This document shows, one piece after another, positions 1-12,700 of a stretch of DNA of 64,000 nt (its first letter is position 1; each line of letters begins with the position of its first letter). The notes below the pieces were generated by a model. The model made no database searches. It was not told the origin of the DNA and saw only the letters and a program-made list of their open reading frames with translations. The stretch is from assembly GCA_002633005.1 (NCBI GenBank), contig NMRA01000158.1, positions 308,229-372,228 on the forward strand, written 5' to 3'. The position numbers and the translations under genes are program-made. This DNA comes from Phoronis australis (lineage: Eukaryota > Phoronida > Phoronidae).

Positions 1-1395
1 ATTATTACACTTGCTAACCCAATTGCTTATTAGAAGTGTCCATGACCACAGAGGATCTGCAAACCACACCAGACTCTCAAAAATGAATGAAGTTGATTTG
101 AATTCAGACGCCAGCACAAAGGTTTCAGTGGGATTAACGGTCTTGTCCCTGACTATATTTTGCACCTCCAGTAGTTAATTTTCTGCACTTGTTTGATGAA
201 CACCGTCACAATTTGTTTTATGGTGTGGTGCTGCACCACCCACTAACAGTCCCTCAACACTAAATGAACAGTCTTCGCAGCTTTAAGCTAAGTAGTCAGT
301 CATTTTTATTCTACACAGAGTCAGGTAATTGTGTTCTCTGACTGGCTACTCTCCTCTGTTAGACCAGCAAACTTGTCAGCTCCTAAGGAACATAATGTGA
401 GACCATGTACGGATATTATGATTAAACAAGTAATAAGAACTTATTTTTAGCAGAGCATTCGTGTTCATGGGCACACGATATGCTCTGAAGTGGTTACTGC
501 AAAGCCAATAAAGTGGATTAGACAATGCAAATAGATTCTTCTAATTTTGGTTTATTACAACGTCCAAGTAACTTTTTTATGTAATTGATCTGCAATTAAA
601 TTTACTTCTATGAAAATACATAGATGATGAATAAAATGCTGTTTGGTAACTTTAAAGTGTAGGTTTACCGCTATTCAAACCTGGCATACTCGTTGAAAAC
701 TGAAAATGTGTGTACTTTATATACAAATGTGCTTCTAGCTGCCTTTCCGTGGTACTTATAAACTAAACATTGAAGTTGAGAAAAAAGCTGATTAATTCTT
801 ACAAAACCGTCCCTAACTTTCTTTGTAAGGTAGTTTTTTTGCTTGTCATTTAAACAGCATTAAACCCTGCTTTCTTTAAAAAAGCTTTTGGTTTGGTCCA
901 CTTATCGCCTAAAAAATTTACATCTTGTTTCTGGACACACTTGCAGTAATCTGTGGCTTGGAAAGACGTGATGCTGCAAAATTTATTATTTATTGGCTCT
1001 GTCCGAAGAAGTAACAGTTTCATAACTAAGTGTCCATTATTGGAAGAGTAATTCCCTAATTGTCTTATCGACTCTACTTTTACACAATGCTCTGAATGAT
1101 GTGTAACAGGTAAAATTATTTAAATTTATATTTTGGAACTGAAAAGGCTTGAGGGAAACATTCCATGTGCTTGAGCAGCACGGTTTCCAACTTGTATCTG
1201 GGAGGTAGTAGGATAGAAACATCTCTGTAGTCTTTACTGACATTCATATAACATTCTAGCATGTTCTAACTTCTTAACACTCTGCCTGTAGTCTAGTCAA
1301 CCCACCAGTCTTCTCTAGACACTCTCTTCTTGGGCATGTCTCTGTGTCGCATGGCCATACCAAGTAGTAACCCTGCTGTTGCTTGTCCCTTTCAG
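1..1395. other. No recognisable gene; upstream flank or intron
   Basis: AT-rich sequence with no open frame I can support as coding and no clear repeat. If the exon at 1396 is real, this stretch is part of its upstream intron. An acceptor-like polypyrimidine tract ending in CAG closes it at 1395. Confidence 0.4.
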
Positions 1396-1674
1396 ATGAC
1401 CGCTGTGAATGCTATAAAGGCAAACGGCACAGCTTCTGCAACTCACTCCCTTTCTCACCTTACCAGTTTACAGAAACGCGCGTCGCGGGACAAAGTAGCA
1501 CGTTTGTATCACCGGCGCGCCACGCTGGCATCTCGACAACTGAAGTCGAGCTCGTCAGATCTGGCGGGTGAAGAAGCTTCTGACACCAATTTGTCAGCGA
1601 AGAGTGGCTTGATTCCTATTGCCGAGGAGCCTAAAATTGAACAGCGCTCGCTGCCACAAGATATCTTCAAATAG
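1396..1674 (+). CDS. Candidate terminal coding exon of an unrecognised gene
   Basis: Seen: a pyrimidine tract ending in TTTCAG at 1391-1395 is followed by an open frame of 92 codons to a TAG stop at 1672-1674. The translated tail starts MTAVNAIKANGTAS, has a basic middle (QKRASRDKVARLYHRR), a serine-rich stretch (KSSSSDL) and an acidic end, and looks like a disordered cytoplasmic tail. GC content is higher than in the flanks. I do not recognise the family. The next + strand candidate exon (5002-5190) also ends in a stop, so the two could be alternative last exons of one gene whose body lies left of the window. Inference only; it could be a chance open frame. Confidence 0.35.
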   Translation: MTAVNAIKANGTASATHSLSHLTSLQKRASRDKVARLYHRRATLASRQLKSSSSDLAGEEASDTNLSAKSGLIPIAEEPKIEQRSLPQDIFK

Positions 1675-2738
1675 TTCAGTAGACTGTCCATGAACCAGTA
1701 GTCAGGCTGGTCTGTAAAACGTTGTAGTGTTGTGTATGTTGATAGAGGCAGCTAGTAGTTGGTAGCAGGGTTTAGTTTTTGTAGTCTTGCATGGATTGAA
1801 AAACAATTTCTCTTCAGATTTTGGTAACAAGAGTTGCGTGTAGACCATTTCCACAAAGTGGCAGTTAGATGGCAGTGGGCTAGCTAGCATTTTACAGAAT
1901 TCAGAAACGTTCTTTTAATGCACAATCGGTGAAAAACAAAACAGACACAAAATATAACAAGCCTCTTTATAAAATGTCTCGCCGTTGTCATTGCTCAAAT
2001 TGTACAGCATGTGCAGCAAGCATCATGGACAAATAGTCTGGCTACGCCTCTGGAGGACTCGAAAACTGACTCCACTTTCCCAACTGACCAACAGGGGAAG
2101 TGTGCAAAATTGTCATCTTGTTGCATAAACATGCCTAAGGTCTATCGCCCAGCATGAGGTCTTACAAACCTCGGGTGAATTCCGCCTGGACAGTAACAGG
2201 TTGGCACCATAAAATCAACAGAAGTGGGACAAAAATCCACCATTCTTTAAATTTCACAAAGGTCTATTCAGGTGTTGCAGTGATCCAGCCTGCTTATTTG
2301 TCTCATCTTGAATACATTGTAACAACTAGGACTTGTATTAAGAAAGGCAAACCAGACTCGGTGCTGAAGTACCGGGTGGTCCCCACAACTAGTAGGCTCT
2401 CGAGGCTCTTACATAGCGTAGTGACCCTGTACATGTGTGTGTTTGCATGCTGTTGCCAAGGCATTTGAGTGGAGTTGGGAGTTTTGTTGTAACCAGGGAC
2501 TAAATGTGTAGGCAAAAGTTTTAAGCGATTTGTAGTGGACTTAGAAACCGATTTAATAGTTAGGCGGTGGCAATTTATGTGAAATGAAGGTAATATTATT
2601 TGTGGATAAGTTGGCTGAAGTCTAATGATATGGTGTTGCCATCGTGGAAAACAAGTCTTTGTGGCCATGATCGACCATTAAGAATTGAAATCGGTGCATA
2701 GTAACTATTATAGTGAACTTCACCCATTAACATTTCTC

Positions 2739-2956
2739 GTTTCCCCTCACCCTATCCACACTCCTCCAAATGGGGTTCCCATCACCCTATCCACACTCCT
2801 CCAAAGTGGGGTTCCCCTCACCCTATCCACACTCCTCCAAATGGGGTTCCCCTCACCCTATCCACACTCCTCCAAAGTGGGGTTCCCCTCACCCTATCCA
2901 CACTCCTTCAAAGTGGGGTTTCCCTCACCCTATCCACACTCCTCCAAAGTGGGGTG
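2739..2956. repeat. 36-bp minisatellite, about 6 units
   Basis: The unit TCCCCTCACCCTATCCACAC plus a CTCC(A/T)CAAA(G/T)GGGG-like remainder recurs every 36 bases about six times with few substitutions. Because 36 is a multiple of three, the array is open in more than one frame and gives a spurious proline/serine-rich 12-residue periodic peptide; no splice or start context supports translation. Confidence 0.85.
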
Positions 2957-4387
2957 TTAGGGAGGCAAAATATTTGCTTTGATACAGATAGAAGTTGCAT
3001 GAATAGTGCACTTTTCACGTGCTGCTTTCACCATTTTTGCACGAGTCCAATCAAGGGAGATAAATTGTATAACTCATTAGGTACAACAATAGAATGCTCA
3101 TCAGCTTAAAGAACCATTACGTGTCTCCTTCACTTAATGGCAGGTGAGTGCAGGTATTATTCTGCCTGAGCAAGGCAAGGTTCTACTGAAATTGACTAAT
3201 AGTATTTACAGGGAAGCGAGTTGCATACTTTTCGGACCTAAAATTCTGGTGAAACAAGCATTCATTGACAAGGTCTCAATATTGTAAATGTGGAGGAGGG
3301 CGGTAAACCATGCATAGGCACTTTGGAATAAAATTTGAAAACTGGGAACGAGGTAACCACCCTCGAGATGTATGATACTGTCAACAGCAACTTTACTATT
3401 GTACATGGAATAGCCTGTAATTCACCTCTGGTAGCGTGTACGCTTACAAAATTTAAAGAATCTGTATTTGCCAGACTTTGGCATAGTGGTAGCCTAGTAC
3501 TTGGCACAATCCATTCCAGAGAGTATGGCCCTTATTACTGTTTACATCCACCAATGTTTTATTTGATTCTTGCGCATAAAGTAGTTTCATGGGTGTTAAC
3601 CTAATCAAGCATTCAGGGAAGTGCCCATTTTTGACATTCATTTTAAGCACCCTTGATTGGCTCAATGCTGACCCCAATTTTTAAGCTCCCTAATTTATGC
3701 ACCGTGGGTGGCAAACCTTCATAAGTCTGATTGTCGTATTAGACAAGAAGGCCGCCAAATTAAGTCTGAAAAACACAACCAATGTAATGGGCGCGCATTT
3801 TTGTTGCCAGTAGGGATAGATTCTACTTCTGTCATGGATACCAAAATTGCTGAAAAAATATTCTTTTCAATATTTCAAGCATAATATATAGCCTCCCGTG
3901 TGAGGGGAAACGAGGTTCATTTCAATTTTGGCCTAAGGCTTGTTGGAAGCCAGTATGTCGCTGTATTTGATTGTTGTACTAATTGTTAATTGTGAAATGT
4001 GCTGTGGTCTACAATATCGCACTGATGCACAGTTACCCAAAACAGGGATGGTGTGACTACATTGAGAAATGTGTGCAAAGACAGAGATGAATGTTTTTCT
4101 AGTGATGAATCTCTCAATGTAACGTTGTGACCATCTTCAGTCTGTTTTTTATATACTAGGTCATATATATTTACAAAATGGGAGGACATTGAAAACCTTA
4201 AGGTCCATTTCATTAGCTGTCCAATCTTTTATACCTGTGGTTGATGTTGAGGGTAGCTTCATAGTTGATGTTACTGCTTAAATTTTGTCTTGTCAGTCAG
4301 TACGAGCTTATAGGTGTTTGTGGCCAAACTAAAATTGTAAGAATGTTGTCATGCAAGGGCTTTATGAAGGGCCTCAGTAACTATGTA

Positions 4388-4409
4388 AATAAAGTTTTTA
4401 TTTAATAAA
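4388..4409 (+). promoter_or_regulatory. Two tandem AATAAA poly(A) signals
   Basis: AATAAA occurs at 4388-4393 and again at 4404-4409, followed by T/G-rich sequence. This could end a transcript using the candidate terminal exon at 1396-1674. Position and motif are seen; use is inferred. Confidence 0.3.
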
Positions 4410-5001
4410 GAGCTTACCTGTACTATTATTGGGAAGTACCCATTTCCCTACATGTGTGAATCCCGTGGACACCGCCATCTTTAAAATATCAGGTTTTATT
4501 GTACTGCGTGGACTTCACTGACTGCTTCTAAGACTGGATTCGTTATTGTACACTTGAACTCTTGCGGTTTGAAGTTGGCATTTTACTTGACTTAATTATC
4601 GCTGTGTGGCTTAAAAAAATATAAATAGATTAATCAATATGGGAACAAAATCTGGTACAATTTTATCATAGCTTTGTTTCTCAGAAGACTTGACTGTACA
4701 AAACTGTAGAAAACCTAGAGCTCCATGCACACGTAGTTAGTTTGTGTGAAGGTTGACGTTGCATGAAACCATTGACTGCATGCAATCAGGAAGAACGTGC
4801 CTATGCTGGAAACTGGTAGGCAGGTAGGTAATGACCAATTCGTTTTGCAGACGTGAATATGGAGTGGTTTTTAGTTGTGTTTCTGTAATTTTAGAAGAAA
4901 CACTAGGTGGAATATTGCATTAACTGGAAATGTCACCATTAACATTCTGTAGAGACTTGATAATTCTGCACAACAGTGGTAAGTTGTCGACTGTGTTACA
5001 G

Positions 5002-5190
5002 ATCCGCACTGTGGACGTGTTCACATCGGTGATAGACCAGAAGTCCAAGCGACCGTCGTTTGCTGGCAGGATGGCTCTTGGCATGTACTCGCGCAACAAC
5101 TCCATGTCTCCAGCAGAACCGTCCCCCAGTCACCATGCAGTTCCTCATGCTGATCTGTCTTATATTGATGAAGAGCCGGAGAACAGTTAA
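5002..5190 (+). CDS. Candidate second (alternative) terminal exon of an unrecognised gene
   Basis: Seen: acceptor TGTGTTACAG ends at 5001, then an open frame of 62 codons to TAA at 5188-5190. The peptide begins IRTVDVFTSVIDQKSKRPSF, continues AGRMALGMYSRNNSMSPAEP and ends in an acidic LSYIDEEPENS. It has the look of a cytosolic C-terminal tail with basophilic-kinase-type sites (KRPS, RNNS). Codon use and GC content stand out from the surrounding AT-rich DNA. I do not recognise the protein. The gene would run into the CENPP gene tail to tail. The splice phase of the upstream exon is unknown. Confidence 0.45.
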   Translation: MRTVDVFTSVIDQKSKRPSFAGRMALGMYSRNNSMSPAEPSPSHHAVPHADLSYIDEEPENS

Positions 5191-6826
5191 AACTCTGCCA
5201 CATTAAGAGCATTGTGTATGAAGCGAACTTGTAGCTGGTTGCAGTGTTAGATAAAACTTAAATCTATTTGGTATGGAAACATACATGTAGGTAGGGGATG
5301 GGTAAGGTTATCCCTAGTTCATAGACAAATAATCAAGCTCTCTGCACTTCGCTTAAGTTAAGAGCATCTTGAAATTTATCGATCATTACTGAAAAACAAA
5401 TAACAAATATGTTTTACATCAACAAAACGTTCAAGTTTTTCTAAACAAACCTGTTGACTTAAAATGACTATAACTCCATTCTGGAACATACTACTAAATT
5501 TTGATATGTACTACATAATGTTATTATAATTGTTTCTTAGTCAGCTAACAGGTGATTCGTTGGCTCTGAGAGGACGATTGTTGGTCCAGTTCATGCCCTG
5601 TAAGTGGCTCATCGCAGCCATTTTATGCACGGAACATGGTGTCTAGCAGCGATGAACTGTCACTTTTCTTTAACCCCAGAAACAATGTCTCGCCAGAGTT
5701 GGGAACAATTTGAGGCCAGTTTTATGACTGCAAGTGATCCAAATCAAAAGTTGGTTACTTTGATTGAATGCAAGGCTGTAGCTGTTTTAAGTCGTATTAC
5801 GGTGAAAATTCTCCAGTTTGGGACACAGTTTGGCGGACGGGTGAAATTTCATTTTGTCAAATTTCTCAACATAAAAAACAGTTCAGAGAAGTTTACTCTG
5901 CTTTTGATATGGTTTGAATGGCATATCAATTACCAAACTATATTTGGTAACATTTGACTATTTGCAACAACGTGGTAAGCCACTGAAAATAGAAATATGA
6001 CAATTTTAGCAATTATTTTTTCCCAAAAGAAGAATTGGTAAAAATGAAATTTTTAACAGAAGGTTTTTATCATGAAACAACATTTTTGCCTTGCTTGGAC
6101 ATGAAACTGGCATTTTTCATCACGAGACCCGTTAATTTTACCTGTGCGAGCCATGACACACCTGCCCCTTCCCTGACTTCAAAAAGTGTTAATATTGTTT
6201 AAACATAGTGTGATTTGCGATCTACCTCAAGTAATTCATATCTGCTTTTTACTTTTCTTGCACTTTTTCGACATAACTAACATTAATTTTAATTTATTCT
6301 TTTGATTTTAGGCCCAAGAACATTTTCCTAACAATAAAGGGTCATGTCTGCGATCGTGAAACAAATGAGAAAACAGTATAACTGGCATGCATCAGATGTC
6401 ACTTAATTCTGCAACAACTTAGTTCTTAATTTATGCACGTGGCCCATCAGATTGGTCAGATTTCCTTTACTCTGACAAAATCTGTGTAGTTGGGTACGAG
6501 TTGTTTTATTGTAGTTTGAAATTTAAAAAATGATGTTCTGAATAGTGATTGGCTAGAATGGAGTGCATTAAGGTTGGACTAGATTTTAAGAAATCGTGGA
6601 AAATCCTTTACAAGGAAACCGGTTTCTCTTTTTAATAGTTAATGTTCCACCCGATCAGTTTCAGTGTTCAGATCATTAAGAATTTCGCAATGCTTTTCTT
6701 TCTCCCCTATCATTTGTATTTCCGTGAACGCTGTTTAGCTTATATTTCAAAAACCATAGTGTTTCAACTGTTGTGCTATTCATATCAAGTTATGTGGTGA
6801 GAGTTAGAAGACTCTGATCACAATTA

Positions 6827-7382
6827 GGGCTGTTCCAGCAAAATCTGTGTGGGAGGGGGGGAAGGCAACTGAAATAAAAATTTATGGGTGGTTGCGTTTG
6901 ACTTAAATTCAAAATGGCTGGTGGTCGTACTTCAAAAAAATTTAAATTTACAGGTCGTTGTTGTTTCATTGGGCCATAAATGTTTGATGGTGGGTAATTT
7001 TTATAAACAATCTGCACAGAATCAAAAACTGAAACAAAAATGCAACTTGCAAAGAGCTCCGACTTTTTCACTCCCTCCGATCTCCTCATCGGCATGCCCA
7101 TAACACCATTTAACCACAGGTGCTCGAATTTCTCGATGGCTAATAACCATACATAAGAAACATGTGTTTTCTTAGTAATGAATGACGTTAGTGGTGATGG
7201 AGGAACAGATAAACTCAAGCGCCTGTGCAGTCAACCACAAGAACAAAAAAAATTACGGGTGGTTGCATTTCAAACTTATAAAAAATTACGGGTGGTAGGC
7301 TGAAGAAATGAAAAATATGGGTGGTGGGTGCGAAAAAAGGTGCCTTCCCCCCCCTCCCATACGGATTTTACTGGAACAGCCC
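6827..7382. mobile_element. PIF/Harbinger-like MITE, 556 bp, with TTA target-site duplication
   Basis: Seen: inverted termini GGGCTGTTCCAG... and ...CTGGAACAGCCC, extending inward through a matching G-run (AGGGGGGGAAGG) and C-run (CCTTCCCCCCCC). The element is flanked by TTA on both sides (6824-6826 and 7383-7385). Three-base TWA duplications and GG-starting termini are hallmarks of PIF/Harbinger; no transposase is encoded, so it is a non-autonomous copy. The interior repeats the phrase ACGGGTGGT several times. A partial inverted-orientation copy lies at 31195-31322 inside a NOL8 splice donor. Confidence 0.8.
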
Positions 7383-8779
7383 TTAAGTAGTTACGGTAAA
7401 GTTACTTCAAATTAGAACACAAGATGGCGGAACATTAAAATTTTATTTTATCAAAATTATCTGCAAGAGTAAACAAGAAGACAATTTTATTCAATTATTT
7501 TTTAAATACTTCACATAGTACGGCTCTCATCACCAATCATAAGACAAAATTTTGAGCATTTTTGGCAATAAAGCGAGCGTTTCAAAATCAAAAAATAACA
7601 ATTTTGACCGTTATTTTTGATCGAATTTAAGGAAACTTTACTGCAGTATGTGATGTACTCGGTGTTGTAGCTTCTTTGTTAACTGGGTTTGTAAATATTT
7701 GAACAACTTTTGATAACTGTAGCTAGCAACGACATGGTCATTTATATGATTTTGCCAGTTGTATGATAGTATGTAAATACCTGGTTTCCCTTTAAAGTTA
7801 AGTATTGTAATGTTGGTGAAATGAAAATTTAATTGCAGGAAGGATAATTTCAGCCAGTTTGAGCTCAATTTTGTAGTTTTTTAAAGTCCTCTTCTCTACA
7901 ACTGCTGGGTATGGCTTAAGTGTGTTAGTTCGTCATTTGTGCAAAATTTGTAGCTTAGAAAAAAGTAGTATTGATTTTGTCTTATGTGTATTAAAGTTGC
8001 CTGGCACATTTTCAAGATCTTGTATAATTTATTGTTGTGCGTGTTTAATTAATTTGTACTAACATAATGTTAAGGGTGAAAAGAATAAAAACTAAGGTGA
8101 AAATCATGAACAGTTTTATAAATTACGTCAAGTCATGTACTGATGGGGGCATCTTTTAAGTCTGATATTAGAAAGATTTTTGAGCTGAAACAAATTGTTG
8201 TGGTATCAGAAGGTTGGTAAGCTTGCTCATTATCAAAAATGCACTAAAATCCAAAAAGCAGTAACATAACTGAGCTGTAACAAGTTTGCATATTTCACTT
8301 CAGTCAAGGATAGTGATTGTGCAAACTGCATAAGAAATTAAAACATAAAAAGATAAAGGAAATAATTTTGTTGGCACAGACCCTACATGATTATTTCTTA
8401 GTAGGAACAAACCCACATAAATGGTCACATTCACAATAAATCCACGTAGTACAAAAGTTTTCTACTGTTTGAATAGTATGCATTGATACTAAATATTACA
8501 TCCCTGCACATGCATTGATTCTGCAGAACTCCCCCACTTAATAACAAATGTCACAGAAAGAAACAAGAGCAATGCAAGGCATTGAAATGCACACAAGACT
8601 ACACTGTTAATGGCATGCCTTATAAGGGTGACTATTATTACCATAAAAATGGCCATTGGATGACGCACAGTACGTCAAATCCATCCTGAAATGAGAAGGG
8701 GTCACCATCTCCCTTGGCCAATAGAAATCTAACTTTAATGTAATTGTCAAGCTCTGAAGATACAGAGGCAAATTTGACA

Positions 8780-9640
8780 TTTGGAAGTCACAGTTGGGTG
8801 CGGATGGATACATCCATCAAAATACACTTCAAAATTTCATGAAGATCCTGCACGGTGTTAAGGAAGAAGAACCACAGGTGCAAAAAATGCCACCAGAGTA
8901 CACCACAGTAGTCGAACTGTCCGCAAACCAACGCCTGTTGTGCACTTGTCCTTCGAGCGGTTTGGAAGATAGAGAGATGTAAAATAAACCGATTTGAGAA
9001 TACTAAAAAGGCAATGTTTAAACCGTCTCAAAATAGAAAGGTGTCCTTGCATCCGTAACAGAAAGGTATATGTCAAACTGTCGAGGAACTATATAGGTAC
9101 TGAGGCACATAAAAAAGGAAAAATGTTACTAAGAGGCCAAAGCGGAAGTTGGATCCTATCATGTTCACAGGAAAGTACCAAATTTCACAAAAATCCTGCA
9201 AAGAGGTGACGGTAATCCAGCTGTGGACGCAAAACAAACTAGATTACCACCAACTGGTGCCGCATTAGTTGAACCCCTTGTTAGCCATGGCCTCATCACA
9301 AGTACATCTGTTAATTATAAAAGTAATCCCTTAAGCAGTTTGGTAGACAGAGAGGCAAATGCCAAAACTGGACATGAAAACAAAAAATGGCCACGAGATT
9401 GTGCAGCATACAATGAATTCGTCCGAAAATGAAAAGACCGTGTAGGCTCGGCAATAGACACCTATATGGCAAATTTCACAAAGATCCATCAACAAACTCG
9501 TTATAGACGTCAACGTACTACAAAAATAAAATTGGCATTACAGGGCACAGCGGTAGTCGCATTGATCCGAAACTCGTCATCCATCGTCGAATCTCACTGA
9601 AATCTTGCAAAGAGTTTAGGAGGTACAGCAGCGGACGCCC
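8780..9640. repeat. Degenerate periodic repeat with AAATTTCA-(C/T)-AAGATCC core
   Basis: A phrase like CAAATTTCACAAAGATCC TGCAA recurs at about 8830, 9180, 9470 and 9590, each followed by a similar block (GTGGACGC.../CGGACGC..., TAGTCG..., GACGGCAATC). Spacing is irregular (about 120-350 bp), so these look like old, diverged tandem units rather than a current satellite. Small open frames across it have no gene support. Confidence 0.45.
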
Positions 9641-9713
9641 AGACTGAGATGACGGCAATCTGCACTCGCATAAATATACGAGTGTCCATAAAAATCACTT
9701 TAATTACAAAACT

Positions 9714-12700
9714 TCAATTCAGTAAGTTTATAAATACTTCGATGGCCTTTTCTATTCCAAGTGAAGTCAGCATTTCTTTGAACTTGTGTGGAGCTCCTTT
9801 GATAACCCCACTGGTGTCATTACTGATGACTGCAAAAGATTGGAAATGTTTCAGTACAAGTTAACAGGTACACATTACATGCATGAATACACAAGCACAA
9901 AAGCTAAACCAGCAACAAGGAAGTGTTGATATGCACCCACAATGCAACACAAATGGCATGCTTCTAGGGGTGCTTATCAGCTCCGTGTAACGTACAAGGA
10001 GACAACAGTAGGGTTGCACGGGGAGCTGCAATAGTCAATTCAGAACAAGCCTCTCAATATTCAAAAGTAACATAAAATCAGAAAGCTTAAAAAGATAAGT
10101 TTTGAACATTTGCAACAAAAAAATAAAACATGCCACAAATGGAAATGACACAAATCAAAAGTTAGCATATAGTAAAGAACAACCATGAGGTTTGGCAGAT
10201 ACAAAGACAGACATGTAACGAGTCATTATATCCAAAATGAAACGGCCACTAAGGCGTGTCGCAGTAATCAAATCCACCGAAAAATCGACTGGGACCAGAG
10301 CACTGCTGTGATAAATCTCATTTTCAAAGATTCAGAGTTTTTGAGATAATGAGCGCACACTCAGACAAATGGACAGAAAGATGATAATTAGCAGATTGCA
10401 TACGCACACCAGCGCACGAGTGTGCGTATGCAGGCGTGCCTCATCTTGGGTAAACCGAATGCTTCCTGAATTTGGATTATGAAGGTGGACATTCGATGTG
10501 AACTACAGTCCCATTTCCATTGCTAACAAAGTTTCTCTCTTGTAAAAACTGTGGTGTTGCCTTGGTAACGATGTGACTTAACCATGCCACCGCTCTTCAG
10601 AATCGCGGTCCGATTGGATACCCACTGAAACAGACATTGGTTTGAGAATCTAGTAACAAGATCAGTGCTAAAATGGAATATAATTATACTATCCACCAGT
10701 CCTCTCCCAGCACAGCTAACAGGAAGCCAGACATAGCCAGAGTACAAGTGTCCGTAAAGGTCAAGTACAGAGGCATGCAATGAGGAGATCATAAACTTAC
10801 CATTATTTGGTGCTTTGACTGTGATAGAGATGTCTGGTGTTATCTTGCCTTCTTCCGTTCTTATCGACCATGTCACAGTGCACACCAAACTGAAACATTA
10901 AGAATTATGTGCTGTAGAGTTGCTGGGATAACATTGAGAAATTCAGGATAAATAATTGGTGTAGCATGAACCAGTATTGTTCAGATATCGCAGACATACT
11001 TGCTTGCTCCAAACAACAAGGGGAACCTATGGGTGGCTACTGGACTAATGACAGTGCTGGAATACTCACGCAGATTTGTATGTTGACATGATCACCATGT
11101 AGTCACCTTGGTACCCATGGGGTAATGTCACAGCGTGAGAATACTTGTCTTTGAAATGACTGAAGGCCCTCTGTCGAGCCACCGTCCATTTTGTAAACGT
11201 TTCAAATGATTGGAAAAACCTGGGCAGATCGCAGGTCTTTTCAAGCCTGGAAAAAATGAGGTGGCCATTACAGCTAAACAAGAAGACCATGTGAACGCAG
11301 TATTCTTGCTCGTATAAGACTCTCCCTGAGTATAATGATGTGTTTACATGTGGTATAAGACTGTCCCTGAATATAATGCTACGTTCACATGTACAGTTTC
11401 CACGAGCAGACACATAGGATGTCTGGTCACAAAAGTATCTACAAAAATATAGATTTTAAGGATATATAGGACCCTAGAAAAATGGCTAAATTTGGCTAAC
11501 TTCGCAGCACCATATCTTAGAAACGGCTGATTGGATTCAAATGAAAGTTTCAGAAAATATGCTTTAGGCGATGTTCTCTAAAAGGAAGTTTCATTTGAAA
11601 ACTACACATGATTTCAGAAACGCCACAATTCACGAGTTCTTGTTGGAATTTAAAGAAGTTCGTTCTTACTCAAGTCAAGACGACTTGACTTCAACATGAT
11701 CACACGTTTTATACCCAAGTTTAAAGAGCATCTACTTTCAATAATCAACTCACACTTCCAATAAATCACCCATTTCGTTAACAATGTTCTCCTCGACAGC
11801 AATCTTTAAGTTCACAATTTTCATGCTCCATTTTCCGTCACCAAGCTGAAAACCAACACGAACTTGAAAATAAGTGAGCGAGTGGTCAGTAACCACAGTT
11901 TACATAGACATCTGAAGCTGCTCCATAATTGTACACCTGATGATCGAAAACCAAACAAAGAATACGAACGAGTGTCTGTGAAACTGTCCCACATAAAAAG
12001 TCATGTTTTTTAACAAATTTTTGTTAACGAAGGGCTGCTACAGAACTATACTGATCATCACCACGTACAGGATACAAAGATTCACCACTCAACATAACTA
12101 TACTGATCATCACCACAAACAGGATACATAGATTTACCACACTCAACATAACTATACTGATCATCACCACGTACAGGATACAAAGATTCACCACTCAACA
12201 TAACTATACTGATCATCACCACAAACAGGATACATAGATTTACCACTCAACATAATTATATTGATCATCACCACGTACAGGATACATTGATTCACCACTC
12301 AACAATTCTTACCAAGGTCTCAACAACTGTAAACTGCACCCGGAAGTCAAAGCTGTGAGCATTGCCCCAAATCGTGTACACTTTCTCTTCGGCATGTTTT
12401 TCTAAAATGAACCAGCGTCAAACAAGGAATTGTAAACAGTTGTGGCAACAACAAAGAGGAAACGTTAACACATTTCTGGCTTATGTTGGAGACATTTTTT
12501 CGTGTCAATCACAGTTCCCTTGCGGCTCATTAAAATGACAATCCACAGCACAACAGAGAGTGGAGTCCATTCAAAAGGTCTACAACTTGTTTATGCATTC
12601 ATATGACAAACAATGGCCACTAGTGAGTGGTTCATTATAGAAACATAAGCAAGCCATATGCTGAACTGTTAAAGCTACTTCCTACACACCGTATTCACGC

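Larger units (their letters stand above)
1675..5001. other. Non-coding stretch between two candidate terminal exons
   Basis: Holds a 36-bp minisatellite (2739-2956) and paired AATAAA hexamers at 4388 and 4404. Otherwise AT-rich unique sequence with no supported exon on either strand; it could be 3' UTR plus intron of the left-hand gene. Confidence 0.4.
5191..9713. other. Intergenic region between the left-hand gene and CENPP 3' end
   Basis: Convergent intergenic space. Contains a complete Harbinger-like MITE (6827-7382) and a degenerate periodic repeat (about 8780-9640). The 3' UTR of CENPP (- strand) should lie immediately left of 9714. No other supported coding sequence. Confidence 0.5.

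Noticed and set aside
2685-2982. Proline/serine periodic open frames
   Set aside because: Produced by the 36-bp minisatellite, whose period is a multiple of three.
6790-7218. 142-codon - strand frame
   Set aside because: Entirely within the Harbinger-like MITE; not transposase-like.
12044-12302. CRISPR-like array
   Set aside because: Units are contiguous 52-bp tandem copies without unique spacers, in an animal intron.
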